A stretch of DNA of 64,000 bases. Source: Moraxella sp. FZFQ2102 (GTDB lineage Bacteria; Pseudomonadota; Gammaproteobacteria; Pseudomonadales; Moraxellaceae). The position numbers were made by a program, and so were the translations under genes. The notes beneath the pieces were generated by a model that was given only the letters and a program-made list of their open reading frames with translations, ran no database searches and was not told the DNA's origin. The stretch is from the NCBI RefSeq assembly GCF_024137865.1, contig NZ_CP099960.1:2272059-2336058 (forward strand). The letters run 5' to 3'. Below, piece after piece: positions 1-8,565 of the stretch (its first letter is position 1; every line of letters begins with the position of its first letter).

Positions 1-2370
1 CCAAGTCGCGGTTGGCAGCACGATATCAGAATACAGACAAGTCGATGACATACGGAAATCGAGCGTCGTGACCAAGTCTAGCTTGCCAGTCGCGCCAGTT
101 GGCTCAAAATCAATCTCAGTTGGGCGAATGCCATCATGAATGGTCTCATCGCCTAGGATACCGTGCTTAGTGCCAAGCAGATAATGCAGCATATATTCAT
201 GCCCTTTACCTGATGAACCTAGCAGATTTGAGCGCCAGATGAATAGGTTTCTTGGGAAGTTGGCAGGATTATCAGGACTTTCGGCAGCGAAGCGGATTAA
301 GCCATTTTCCAGACCATCGACCACATAATTTTCAGCATTGCCTGATGCCTTGGCAGCACGACCGATGGCAAGTGGGTTTTGGTTCAGCTGTGGTGCTGAT
401 GGTAGCCACCCTGCACGCTCGGCGCGGATGTTGTAGTCAAGCATATGCTCAGGGAACTGTGACTTATCCGCGTGCGGTGATAGAATCTCGTGCGCTGACA
501 CTTTCTCATGACGCCATTGGCTTGAGTGATTATAAAAGAAGCTTGTGCCATTCATATGACGCGGCGGACGATGCCAGTCCAAGCCAAATGCCAAGGGTGC
601 CCAACCTGTTTGTGGACGCAATTTTTCTTGACCGACATAATGCGCCCAGCCACCGCCAGACTGACCGATACAGCCGCACAGAATGAGCATATTGATCACG
701 CCGCGGTAGTTCATGTCCATGTGATACCAGTGGTTCATGCCCGCGCCGATAATGATCATCGATTTGCCGTGGGTTTTGTGTGCATTTTCAGCGAACTCGC
801 GGGCGATTTGGATGACTTTTTCGCGAGATACGCCTGTGATGACTTCTTGCCAAGCTGGTGTGCCTGCCACAGTTGCATCATTATAATCATCGGTGACATG
901 ATCGCCGCCGATGCCATTATCCACGCCAAGGTTCGCTAGCATCAGATCAAATACGGTGACGACTTTGGCGGTTTCGCCATTGGCAAGGGTTAAGGTGCGA
1001 CAAGGCAGGGTTTTGTATTGAATGTCATCGCCTTTGGCAGAAGTGAAGTACGGATGCTCACCGCCACCGAAGTAGTCAAGACCGACTTCCACCGTTTCGC
1101 CTGAGCCTTTTTGCGAAAGCTGTAGGGTAACTTCGCTATTGTTCGTGCCTTCTTTATTTTCAAGATTCCAGCGACCAGATTCGCCCCAACGATAGCCGAT
1201 AGAACCAATCGGAGAGACGAGTTCACCGTTTTGGTCAAGGGCGATGGTTTTCCATTCTGGGTTGTTTTCTTGACCAAGATTATCCACAAGGTCAGACGCA
1301 CGAAGAAAACGCCCTGCACGAGCTGATTTGCCTTCCCCTTCTACCATCACAAGCATTGGCAAGTCAGTATAGCGGCGTGCATAGTCAAGGAAATAATCGC
1401 TTGGCTGTTTAAGATAAAACTCTTTGATAATCACATGGCAGAATGCTTGGGCAAGGGCTGCGTCCGTGCCTTGTTTTGGGTTTAGCCATAGGTCGCACAA
1501 TTTGGCAATCTCGGCATAGTCTGGAGTAATTGCGACAGTTTTTGTGCCTTTGTAACGCACTTCGGTGAAGAAATGCGCATCAGGGGTACGCGTCTGCGGT
1601 ACATTTGAACCCCATGCGATGATGTAGTCTGAATTATACCAGTCGGCAGCTTCAGGGACATCGGTCTGCTCACCCCAAGTCATTGGGCTGGCAGGCGGTA
1701 GATCGCAATACCAGTCATAGAATGACAAGCACACACCGCCAATCAGCGACAGATAACGACTGCCTGCTGCATAGCTGACCATACTCATCGCAGGAATCGG
1801 CGAGAAGCCGATGATGCGGTCAGGACCGAAGGTCTTGGCGGTATAGACATTGGCAGCAGCGATGATCTCTAGTACTTCATTCCAGCTAGAGCGCACAAAG
1901 CCGCCCAAGCCGCGTTTAGATTTATACGCTTGGGTCTTGGCAGGATCGGTGACGATGCTTGCCCATGCGTCCACAGGATCTTTGTGCTTGCCTTTGGCTT
2001 CGCGCCATAGTTTGAGCAGTGGTTTACGCACTTTTGGGTATTTTAGGCGGTTTGCCGAATACATATACCAGCTATAGCTTGCACCGCGTGGGCAGCCGCG
2101 TGGTTCGTGGTTTGGCAGGTCAGGACGGGTGCGCGGATAGTCGGTTTGTTGGGTCTCCCAAGTCACCAAGCCATTTTTGACATAGATTTTCCACGAGCAT
2201 GAGCCTGTACAGTTTACGCCGTGTGTTGAGCGGACGATTTTGTCATATTGCCAGCGATTGCGGTAGAAATTTTCCCAATCGCGACTTTCATCACGGACTT
2301 CACCATGTCCGTCTGCGTATTCGCCAGTTTTTTTCTTAAAGAAACGAAATTGGTCGAGTAAATGGCTCAT
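1..2370 (-). CDS. narG: Respiratory nitrate reductase alpha subunit NarG (partial, C-terminus outside window)
   Basis: This is the catalytic molybdenum subunit of the membrane-bound NarGHI nitrate reductase, which reduces nitrate to nitrite on the cytoplasmic face using quinol electrons. About 790 of the usual ~1240 residues are visible; the frame is open to the left edge, so there is no stop in the window. The start MSHLLDQFRFF matches the family N-terminus. The FS0 iron-sulfur ligands are present: H50, C54 and C58 (HGVNCTGSCSW) and C93 (RGCPRGASYSW). The molybdenum-ligand aspartate is D223 in WYCDLPPASP. The frame was checked around positions 1-40, 960-1020 and 1680-1740 and shows no break there. 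A GAGGAAAG ribosome site precedes the ATG. An FNR box lies about 140 bp upstream. narH, narJ and narI would be expected beyond the left edge. Confidence 0.97.
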   Translation of the reverse strand, partial: MSHLLDQFRFFKKKTGEYADGHGEVRDESRDWENFYRNRWQYDKIVRSTHGVNCTGSCSWKIYVKNGLVTWETQQTDYPRTRPDLPNHEPRGCPRGASYSWYMYSANRLKYPKVRKPLLKLWREAKGKHKDPVDAWASIVTDPAKTQAYKSKRGLGGFVRSSWNEVLEIIAAANVYTAKTFGPDRIIGFSPIPAMSMVSYAAGSRYLSLIGGVCLSFYDWYCDLPPASPMTWGEQTDVPEAADWYNSDYIIAWGSNVPQTRTPDAHFFTEVRYKGTKTVAITPDYAEIAKLCDLWLNPKQGTDAALAQAFCHVIIKEFYLKQPSDYFLDYARRYTDLPMLVMVEGEGKSARAGRFLRASDLVDNLGQENNPEWKTIALDQNGELVSPIGSIGYRWGESGRWNLENKEGTNNSEVTLQLSQKGSGETVEVGLDYFGGGEHPYFTSAKGDDIQYKTLPCRTLTLANGETAKVVTVFDLMLANLGVDNGIGGDHVTDDYNDATVAGTPAWQEVITGVSREKVIQIAREFAENAHKTHGKSMIIIGAGMNHWYHMDMNYRGVINMLILCGCIGQSGGGWAHYVGQEKLRPQTGWAPLAFGLDWHRPPRHMNGTSFFYNHSSQWRHEKVSAHEILSPHADKSQFPEHMLDYNIRAERAGWLPSAPQLNQNPLAIGRAAKASGNAENYVVDGLENGLIRFAAESPDNPANFPRNLFIWRSNLLGSSGKGHEYMLHYLLGTKHGILGDETIHDGIRPTEIDFEPTGATGKLDLVTTLDFRMSSTCLYSDIVLPTATW

Positions 2371-2426
2371 CTTGCTTTCCTCGTTGTGATAAAAATGCTG
2401 CATTGGCAGATGCCAAGCCAAGTTTT

Positions 2427-2432
2427 ATTATA
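2427..2432 (-). promoter_or_regulatory. Candidate -10 box of the narG promoter
   Basis: A perfect TATAAT reads on the minus strand here, with no good -35 hexamer 16-18 bp upstream. That fits an activator-dependent promoter. The transcript would start near 2420, leaving a leader of about 50 nt. The FNR box would then be centred near -97, further than the classical -41.5 position, so this pairing is an inference. Confidence 0.4.
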
Positions 2433-2510
2433 AAGTGTGACTAATCAGCCAACCATCGCCTAGACGGCTACAGCGAGATACTTCTTTGGGTGTAGTTGGG
2501 TAGTTTTGAC

Positions 2511-2524
2511 TTGATTAGAATCAA
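2511..2524. promoter_or_regulatory. FNR/DNR-type binding site
   Basis: TTGATTAGAATCAA is a perfect match to the FNR consensus TTGAT-N4-ATCAA. It sits in the 227 bp gap between narG, which is transcribed away from it, and the 3' end of the carbonic anhydrase gene, so narG is the obvious target. FNR-family activation of narG under oxygen limitation is well known in related bacteria. The encoded FNR-like regulator 1 kb away has the residues needed to read this sequence. Confidence 0.85.
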
Positions 2525-2597
2525 TAATTTTTAGCCAATTGATAAGTTTATTCATCATTATCCACATTCCTAGTGATGAAAATTATCACCCCACCCT

Positions 2598-3230
2598 TTA
2601 ATGTGAATACACAAACGCCGATGCTAGCTGCTCGGTATCACTGATACTCACGCCCAGATCGTGAATGCGCCCATCGTGCATATCATAGATCCAACCATGC
2701 ACGGCAAGTTTATCGCCGCGGTACCATGCGTTTTGGACGATGGTGGTGTGGCAGACATTGGTGACTTGGCGTTTGACATTGATTTGGCACAGTAAGTTCA
2801 GCTCATCATCACCGCTAAGACCTTCAAATTCATCGCGGTACTGATAGCGCATTCCTTTTAGCGGTCTGAGCCAATTATCGATCAAGCCAAACTCTTCTTG
2901 GCTGAGTGCCGCCTTGACACCGCCACAGCCATAATGTCCGCAGACGATGATGTGCTCGACTTTCAGTACATCGACCGCGTACTGCAACACGGATAATAGA
3001 TTCATGTCCGTTGAGACCACCATATTTGCGACATTGCGGTGCACGAACAGCTCCCCTGGCATCACGCCCACCACTTCATTGGCAGGCACGCGGCTGTCTG
3101 AGCAGCCGATCCATAGGTATTTGGGCGATTGGGCTTTGGATAGCTTGGGGAAATACTCAGGATCGCGCGCACTCAGTGACTCTGCCCAGTATTGATTATT
3201 GGCTAATAAATCAGTTAATGATGTATTCAT
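2598..3230 (-). CDS. can: Beta-class carbonic anhydrase
   Basis: This enzyme interconverts CO2 and bicarbonate in the cytoplasm and supplies bicarbonate for carboxylases. The protein is 210 aa, close to E. coli Can (220 aa). Zinc and active-site residues are visible: C43, D45 and R47 in GCSDSRVP, and H99 and C102 in HYGCGG. The reading frame extends 23 codons further upstream. The start at MNTSLTDLL was chosen because a TTTGGAA ribosome site precedes it and family alignment begins there. The gene lies between narG (same strand, downstream) and a divergent Crp/FNR-type regulator. Confidence 0.95.
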   Translation of the reverse strand: MNTSLTDLLANNQYWAESLSARDPEYFPKLSKAQSPKYLWIGCSDSRVPANEVVGVMPGELFVHRNVANMVVSTDMNLLSVLQYAVDVLKVEHIIVCGHYGCGGVKAALSQEEFGLIDNWLRPLKGMRYQYRDEFEGLSGDDELNLLCQINVKRQVTNVCHTTIVQNAWYRGDKLAVHGWIYDMHDGRIHDLGVSISDTEQLASAFVYSH

Positions 3231-3337
3231 GATAATTCCAAAACGGCTTCGGTTGGCTTGGTGATCATGAGCATAAAATAAAGCGCGATCATCTGCCATG
3301 CCCTAAAAGGTCAAAAATCTAGCCAAAAGTAGTAAAC

Positions 3338-3391
3338 ACCCCGCCGCTGCTTGCCACCTAAGCACACTTAGCAGGCGTGGTGGGATTTTTT
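3338..3391 (+). terminator. Imperfect hairpin followed by a T-run between two divergent genes
   Basis: A GC-rich, imperfectly paired region with an inner TAAG-CACA-CTTA hairpin and outer CCACC/GGTGG pairing is followed by ATTTTTTAC on the plus strand. It looks like an intrinsic terminator. However, no annotated plus-strand gene ends here: can starts at 3230 on the minus strand and the regulator starts at 3476. It may end a short antisense or small RNA, or be chance structure. Confidence 0.3.
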
Positions 3392-3475
3392 ACAATAACT
3401 CATCTTTAAGCACTATGAATGACAAGGGCCGTGAATGGGTGAATTGATGGACTATCTGATGGGCTGTGTATCGCT

Positions 3476-4237
3476 ATGAAAAAACTGTTCGATGATCAAA
3501 AAACCGCGTATCTGGAGCGACTGTGCTGCCATCCACTTTTGGCAGGTGTCAATAAGCAGGCGTTGCTATCCGTGCTTAGCATTCATCATTATCCGAAAAA
3601 TAGCTTGATTTATCTGCAGTATGACAAGGTGCGCTATGTGTATTTCTTGCTCGATGGCGCGATCAACTGTTATCGTCAGCAGCCTAATGGTCAAGAAAGT
3701 CTGATGGCAAGCTTTGATACGCGTATGGATACATCACAGCAGGTACTTATGATCAATGAAAGCTTGCCAACTGTGAATCATAGCTTATCAATATCATCTG
3801 ATCATACGCCTTATAGCCAGTACAGTTTATCAGCACAGCAAGACAGCCATCAGCTTACTGCTAAGGCAGCGCAATCAAGCTTTGTGGCATTATTGCCGAT
3901 CAGTGAACTTGGCAAAATGATTGATTTAGGCGGTGTGTTCTTGTGGTATGGCGCGCAGATGCACAGGCAGCTATCGACGCAGTATCTGTTGTATGATTTA
4001 TTGAGTCTAAAGACCGCGCAGGCGAAGGTGGCATATTATTTGCTGGCTTATGCAGATGCCAAAGGCGTGGTGACAGTGACGGTCAATCAGAAGAATTTGG
4101 CAGGATTGTTGGGCTTGCGTGCTGAGACATTGAGCCGTACTTTACGCATTTTGATGGCGAAGAAAATCATTGATACGCACGCACAGGGTTTTGTGATTTT
4201 GGATGAGAAAATCTTGGCTGCTATCGTTGAACAATAA
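3476..4237 (+). CDS. Crp/FNR-family transcriptional regulator (FNR/DNR-like DNA reading)
   Basis: The protein has 253 aa. A cyclic-nucleotide-binding-type jelly roll occupies about residues 30-175 and a Crp-type winged helix occupies about 195-245. The recognition helix RAETLSRTLRIL carries E217, S220 and R221. This is the E-xx-SR pattern by which FNR and DNR read TTGAT half sites, so it could bind the perfect FNR box 1 kb away upstream of narG. The FNR cysteine set for a 4Fe-4S cluster is absent: only an adjacent C17-C18 pair and a lone C66 are seen near the N-terminus. It is therefore more like DNR/NarR-type or uncharacterised members than a classical oxygen-sensing FNR. The residue 80-125 stretch is unusually polar and may be an insertion. 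The signal it senses is unknown. Confidence 0.85.
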   Translation: MKKLFDDQKTAYLERLCCHPLLAGVNKQALLSVLSIHHYPKNSLIYLQYDKVRYVYFLLDGAINCYRQQPNGQESLMASFDTRMDTSQQVLMINESLPTVNHSLSISSDHTPYSQYSLSAQQDSHQLTAKAAQSSFVALLPISELGKMIDLGGVFLWYGAQMHRQLSTQYLLYDLLSLKTAQAKVAYYLLAYADAKGVVTVTVNQKNLAGLLGLRAETLSRTLRILMAKKIIDTHAQGFVILDEKILAAIVEQ

Positions 4238-4280
4238 GCATTCAAGCAGCAGTAAATTGGTAATTTTTTCTAAAATATAA

Positions 4281-4307
4281 AAAAGCATCTTATGATAAGA
4301 TGCTTTT
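4281..4307. terminator. Bidirectional intrinsic terminator
   Basis: AAAAGCATCTTA and TAAGATGCTTTT form a perfect 12 bp stem with a TGA loop, flanked by A and T runs. It sits between the convergent Crp/FNR gene and atoB and can serve both. Confidence 0.9.
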
Positions 4308-4329
4308 TTGTTGTGGTGCTTGCAAGCAA

Positions 4330-5508
4330 TCACACTTCAACCGCCATTGCCAATCCCATACCGCCACCGACGCACAAGGTAGCGACGCCTTTGGATTTGC
4401 CTGAGCGTTTAAGTTCGTGGATTAAGCTGACCAAAATACGGCAACCTGATGCACCGATTGGGTGTCCGATGGCGATTGCTCCGCCATTGACATTGACCTT
4501 GTCGCTAGGCAAGCCTAATTCTTTGGCAACGCCTAAGGCTTGAGCGGAAAATGCTTCATTGGCTTCAAATAAATCCACATCGGCAATACTCCAACCTGCT
4601 TTTTGTAAGGCAACTTTCACCGCTGATACAGGCCCTAGTCCCATGACTTCAGGCTCAATACCAGTCGCACTATACGAAACGATTTTTGCCAAAATCGGCA
4701 AGCCCAATGCTTTGGCACGGCTTTCGCTCATCAGTAGCACGGCGGAGGCACCGTCATTTAAACCTGAGGCATTGCCTGCGGTTACTGTGCCATCTTTTTT
4801 AAAGGCTGGTTTTAGTTTGGCTAAACCTTCAGCTGTCGTATTTGACTTGATGTATTCATCTTTATCCACAATAATAGGGTCGCCTTTGCGTTGTGGTACG
4901 GCAACTGGGGTAATTTCGCTGACAAATTTGCCATCTGCTTGAGCCTTAGTCGCTTTTTGTTGTGATGACAAGGCAAATGCGTCTTGTTCTTCACGGCTGA
5001 TATTTAAGCGTTCAGCAATATTTTCAGCAGTAATGCCCATATGATAGCCGTGATAAACATCGGTCAAGCCGTCCGCCACCATGCTATCGGTGAGCGTGCC
5101 ATTGCCCATTTTTACGCCATCACGCATTCGTATAAAATGCGGACTTTGCGACATGGATTCTTGACCGCCTGCAATGACGATGTCGGCATCACCACATAAA
5201 ATTGCTTGTACACCCATTTGCACGGCTTTTAAACCCGAACCACACACCACATTGACCGTTGTAGCTGGAGTGGTTACAGGCAATCCTGCAAACATTCCTG
5301 CTTGACGGGCTGGATTTTGTCCTACGCCTGCAGTCAAGACATTACCCATAATCACTTCGCTGATTTGTTCAGCTTTTAACCCTGTTTCTTGTAAAATATC
5401 GCTGATGACTACCTGCCCCAGTTGTGGTGCGGTTAGGCTTGATAATGAGCCTAAAAATGAACCGACTGGCGTGCGTTTGGCAGAAACGATAACAACTGAA
5501 TTTGACAT
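4330..5508 (-). CDS. atoB: Acetyl-CoA acetyltransferase (thiolase II)
   Basis: It cleaves acetoacetyl-CoA with CoA into two acetyl-CoA, or catalyses the reverse condensation. The 392 aa length is typical. The nucleophile is C89 in VNVVCGSG. The second catalytic motifs, [14 protein letters not shown] (His) and LCVGGGMG (Cys), are present near the C-terminus. It is the last gene of a four-gene minus-strand operon atoE-atoD-atoA-atoB and begins 17 bp after the atoA stop. The operon order makes a ketone-body or short-chain fatty acid route to acetyl-CoA the likely role. Confidence 0.96.
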   Translation of the reverse strand: MSNSVVIVSAKRTPVGSFLGSLSSLTAPQLGQVVISDILQETGLKAEQISEVIMGNVLTAGVGQNPARQAGMFAGLPVTTPATTVNVVCGSGLKAVQMGVQAILCGDADIVIAGGQESMSQSPHFIRMRDGVKMGNGTLTDSMVADGLTDVYHGYHMGITAENIAERLNISREEQDAFALSSQQKATKAQADGKFVSEITPVAVPQRKGDPIIVDKDEYIKSNTTAEGLAKLKPAFKKDGTVTAGNASGLNDGASAVLLMSESRAKALGLPILAKIVSYSATGIEPEVMGLGPVSAVKVALQKAGWSIADVDLFEANEAFSAQALGVAKELGLPSDKVNVNGGAIAIGHPIGASGCRILVSLIHELKRSGKSKGVATLCVGGGMGLAMAVEV

Positions 5509-5525
5509 GATAGTTCCTTTTTTAA

Positions 5526-6155
5526 TTATTGAATAATGCTAACGCCTGTTTTGCTTTGCAATTCATCAAAACTTACACCATCTGCCAATTCCACCAGTTT
5601 CAGCCCATCTTTGGTAATGTCCAAAACCGCTAAATCGGTAATGATACGATGTACCACTTTTTTGCCTGTCAATGGTAATTCGCATTGTGGTTTGATTTTG
5701 AATGCTCCGTTTTTGGCGGTATGTTCCATCAGCACAATCACTCGTTGCACACCTGCGACTAAGTCCATCGCTCCGCCCATGCCTTTGACCATTTTACCGG
5801 GTATCATCCAGTTGGCAAGGTCGCCAAATTCTGACACTTCCATCGCTCCTAAAATCGCCAAATTGACTTTTCCGCCACGAATCATCGCAAAGGATTGACT
5901 GCTACTAAAGAAGCTCGCCCCTGTTTGTGTGGTAACGGTTTGTTTGCCTGCGTTGATTAAATCAGGGTCAAGTTCGTCTTCGGTTGGGAATGCTCCAATG
6001 CCAAGCAAGCCATTTTCTGACTGGAGCATGACATTGACACCGTCAGGAATGTAGTTGGCGACCAAAGTCGGTAAGCCAATGCCCAAATTGACATAAAAAC
6101 CATCTTGTAATTCTTGGCTGGCACGCTGTGCCATTTGCTCTCTTGTCCATGCCAT
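5526..6155 (-). CDS. atoA: 3-oxoacid/acetate CoA-transferase subunit B
   Basis: This is the beta subunit of a class I CoA-transferase that moves CoA to acetoacetate or a short-chain acid. It has 209 aa. The catalytic glutamate is E47 in the hallmark motif SENGLLGIG. An AGGAGA ribosome site stands 6 nt before the ATG. It lies 21 bp downstream of its partner subunit A and 17 bp upstream of thiolase atoB, as in ato and sco operons. The exact acid substrate (acetoacetate, butyrate or similar) cannot be told from sequence; AtoA and ScoB are equally good names. Confidence 0.94.
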   Translation of the reverse strand: MAWTREQMAQRASQELQDGFYVNLGIGLPTLVANYIPDGVNVMLQSENGLLGIGAFPTEDELDPDLINAGKQTVTTQTGASFFSSSQSFAMIRGGKVNLAILGAMEVSEFGDLANWMIPGKMVKGMGGAMDLVAGVQRVIVLMEHTAKNGAFKIKPQCELPLTGKKVVHRIITDLAVLDITKDGLKLVELADGVSFDELQSKTGVSIIQ

Positions 6156-6176
6156 GATTATTCTCCTAATTTTAAA

Positions 6177-6875
6177 TTATGCTTGACGAATGGTGCGTTG
6201 TTCAATGCGTTTTTCTGGATTGGCATTTACCACAATGCGATGCACATAAATGCCAGGCAAGTGAATGCTATCAGGGTCTAACTCGCCCACTTCTACCAAT
6301 TCTTCCACTTCTACAATGGTGATTTTGCCTGCGGTGGCAACATCTGGGTTGAAGTTGCGAGCGGTTTTACGGAAAATTAAATTGCCTGCTTTGTCAGCTT
6401 TCCACGCTTTAACGAGCGATACATCAGCCACAAGCGAGCGTTCCAGCACATACTCAACGCCATCAAATTCACGCACTTCTTTACCTTCAGCAACTTGTGT
6501 ACCCACGCCTGTTTTGGTGAAAAAGGCTGGAATGCCCGCACCGCCAGCACGCAATTTTTCGGCTAATGTGCCTTGTGGTGTAAGTTCCACTTCTAATTCG
6601 CCTGATAAAAATTGGCGTTCAAATTCTTTATTTTCACCGACATAAGAGGCAATCATCTTTTTGATTTGGCGAGTTTGTAAAAGTAAACCTAAGCCAAAAT
6701 CGTCCACGCCTGCGTTATTGCTAATACAAGTCAAGCCTGTAACGCCACTCTCACGCAAAGCACTGATTAAACTCTCTGGAATGCCACATAACCCAAAACC
6801 ACCGACTGCGATGGTTTGGTTGTTGGCAACCACGCCTTGCAAGGCAGATACCGCATTGTCATATACTTTACTCAT
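6177..6875 (-). CDS. atoD: 3-oxoacid/acetate CoA-transferase subunit A
   Basis: This is the alpha subunit of the same CoA-transferase. It has 232 aa from MSKVYDN. That start was preferred over an ATG two codons earlier because AAGGA lies 6 nt before it. The family signature [13 protein letters not shown] binds CoA. The C-terminus ends in the usual basic segment. A 156 bp gap separates it from upstream atoE; that gap holds a pair of palindromic repeats, so atoE and atoD may be unequally expressed. Confidence 0.94.
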   Translation of the reverse strand: MSKVYDNAVSALQGVVANNQTIAVGGFGLCGIPESLISALRESGVTGLTCISNNAGVDDFGLGLLLQTRQIKKMIASYVGENKEFERQFLSGELEVELTPQGTLAEKLRAGGAGIPAFFTKTGVGTQVAEGKEVREFDGVEYVLERSLVADVSLVKAWKADKAGNLIFRKTARNFNPDVATAGKITIVEVEELVEVGELDPDSIHLPGIYVHRIVVNANPEKRIEQRTIRQA

Positions 6876-6943
6876 AATCATTCCTTAGGTTGTTGTTAAA
6901 CATAGTATGGTAATTATTCATACATTTCAATAAATTTGGTGTA

Positions 6944-6999
6944 GAGTGCGTTGTATGCACCTTTAAAATACTCCATCTTAATGGTGCGTGGGACGCACC
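6944..6999. repeat. REP-like doublet of palindromes
   Basis: Two GTGCGT...(A)CGCACC-type palindromes lie 21 bp apart in the atoE-atoD gap. The first is GAGTGCGTTGTATGCACC, at 6944-6961. The second is GGTGCGTGGGACGCACC, at 6983-6999. The second is followed by TACC, which can pair with the GGTGTAG before the first, so the unit can fold as a long hairpin. A similar unit lies near 14.9 kb, and a single related palindrome lies at 52.9 kb. Confidence 0.6.
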
Positions 7000-7031
7000 T
7001 ACCGTATCTTGATTTAACAGTACAAAAAAAA

Positions 7032-8372
7032 TTAAGCCAAGAAAAAGAACGCCCCACAAATCAAAACACCTGAATACGCCAAAGCAATCAAACAATAGCC
7101 CATGATGGAGCGAGCGTCAAGCCCTACAATGCCCAACAGTGGCAATGCCCAAAACGGCTGAATCATATTCGTCCACGCATCACCCCAAGCGATTGCCATT
7201 GCCGAAACCACAGGCTCTACACCAAGCTGTACACCAGCTGGTAGCATAATTGGACCTTGTACTGCCCATTGACCACCGCCCGATGGCACAAAGACATTAA
7301 CCAGTCCAGCACTCAAAAACGCAAGCATGGGGAAAGTCTCTTGATTGGAAATCGCCACAAAGCCATTACTAATCATACCAGCGAGCGACTGACCGCCATC
7401 GGCTGACCCCATCATCAGACCCATGATACCGCCATAAAATGGGAATAATAACACAATACCTGCAATGCCCTTGGCACTGTCTTCAATGGCACGGCTGTAG
7501 CGTTCTGGGGTTTTGTGTGCCAAAATCCCTGCAAACAAAAACAGCCCAATGACGATGTTTAACGCCAAATTAAAGCCATTATTGGCAAAATGCCCAAACA
7601 GATAAATCGCCCCCATTGCCACGATAAGCAGTGCCATCAAGCGATTGTCATCTAGTTTTTGGGCAGGGGTATTAGTGGGTGGCAACACTGGCAATGCTTC
7701 GCTTAATTTGGCAGGGTCGGCAATGGTCGGCTCTTTGGGTAGCATGAGCATATTGACAATTGGCAAACCGATAAGCAAACCAAAAACGATAAAGAGATTA
7801 AGCGGTGAAAACAGCGTTTGGCTCACAGGAATGGCAGCTGTGATGGTCTCGCCAGAGATACGCACCAAATCCGCCCCTTCAGTCGCCAAAGCCAAGGGAA
7901 TAGAGCCTGATAGACCACCATGCCAAATCAAAAAGCCAGAATAAGCCGAAGCCACCAGTAGTGGGTAGTCCACGCCCTGTACTTTTCGTGCCAAAGACTT
8001 GGCAAAGACCGCCCCCACAATCAAGCCAAAGCCCCAGTTGAGCCAGCAGCCTATCAACGCCACCACAGTTACAGCGACAATGGCTTGTTTTGGGCTTTTG
8101 ACTTTGGCGGCGATATTATCCAAAAACCGCCCCACAATCGGTGCTTTGGCAAGTACATGACCTGTTACCAAAATCAGTGCCATCTGCATAGAAAAGCCAA
8201 GTAGCGACCACAGCCCATCGCCCCAAAATTTGGCAGCGGTGAGGATGCTTTGGTCAGTCAAGATCATCGCAGCGGCAAATACTGCGACAGTAAGAATGAT
8301 ACAAAATACGAACGGTGATGGCAGATAGCTTTTGACCAGTTTCACCGAGAGATTGGTGATCGCTTGAAACAT
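7032..8372 (-). CDS. atoE: Short-chain fatty acid transporter, AtoE family
   Basis: This is an integral membrane protein of 446 aa with about 12 hydrophobic segments, of the AtoE/TIGR00366 family. It is predicted to import short-chain fatty acids or acetoacetate across the inner membrane. Family-typical glycine-rich stretches such as FVPSGGGQWAVQGP and NWGFGLIVGA are present. The start MFQAITNLS was chosen over one eight codons upstream because AAGGGAAG precedes it by 6 nt. It is the first gene of the ato operon. A perfect palindrome lies about 80 bp upstream of the start and may be an operator. Confidence 0.93.
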   Translation of the reverse strand: MFQAITNLSVKLVKSYLPSPFVFCIILTVAVFAAAMILTDQSILTAAKFWGDGLWSLLGFSMQMALILVTGHVLAKAPIVGRFLDNIAAKVKSPKQAIVAVTVVALIGCWLNWGFGLIVGAVFAKSLARKVQGVDYPLLVASAYSGFLIWHGGLSGSIPLALATEGADLVRISGETITAAIPVSQTLFSPLNLFIVFGLLIGLPIVNMLMLPKEPTIADPAKLSEALPVLPPTNTPAQKLDDNRLMALLIVAMGAIYLFGHFANNGFNLALNIVIGLFLFAGILAHKTPERYSRAIEDSAKGIAGIVLLFPFYGGIMGLMMGSADGGQSLAGMISNGFVAISNQETFPMLAFLSAGLVNVFVPSGGGQWAVQGPIMLPAGVQLGVEPVVSAMAIAWGDAWTNMIQPFWALPLLGIVGLDARSIMGYCLIALAYSGVLICGAFFFLA

Positions 8373-8450
8373 TGTCACTTCCCTTTGCGGCGTCAATTCC
8401 TTATGTGGAAAACCGCGTATCTATTGTTATTTTATACGGCATCCGATTTC

Positions 8451-8466
8451 AACGATTGTAATCGTT
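8451..8466. promoter_or_regulatory. Palindromic operator candidate upstream of atoE
   Basis: AACGATTGTAATCGTT is a perfect inverted repeat (7 bp arms, 2 bp centre). It overlaps a possible -35 region (TTACAA) of a minus-strand promoter whose -10 would be TATAAA about 19 bp on. No regulator gene adjoins the operon, so the cognate protein is unknown. Confidence 0.45.
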
Positions 8467-8565
8467 TCGAATGCCAAAATCAATGTTTATTGCAATTTCA
8501 TCAAAAATTTAGAATCAATCAGCCAAAGCCAAATAAACTGTCGCCAAAGTCAGCGACCGCCCTTT

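Noticed and set aside
252..1319. Several open frames of 100-144 codons on both strands over narG
   Set aside because: The minus-strand frame encoding NarG is continuous from 2370 to the left edge; the others are shadows.
2479..2485. NarL heptamer TACTTCT upstream of narG
   Set aside because: One seven-base match to a degenerate consensus is expected by chance, and no narXL genes are visible; kept out of the feature list.
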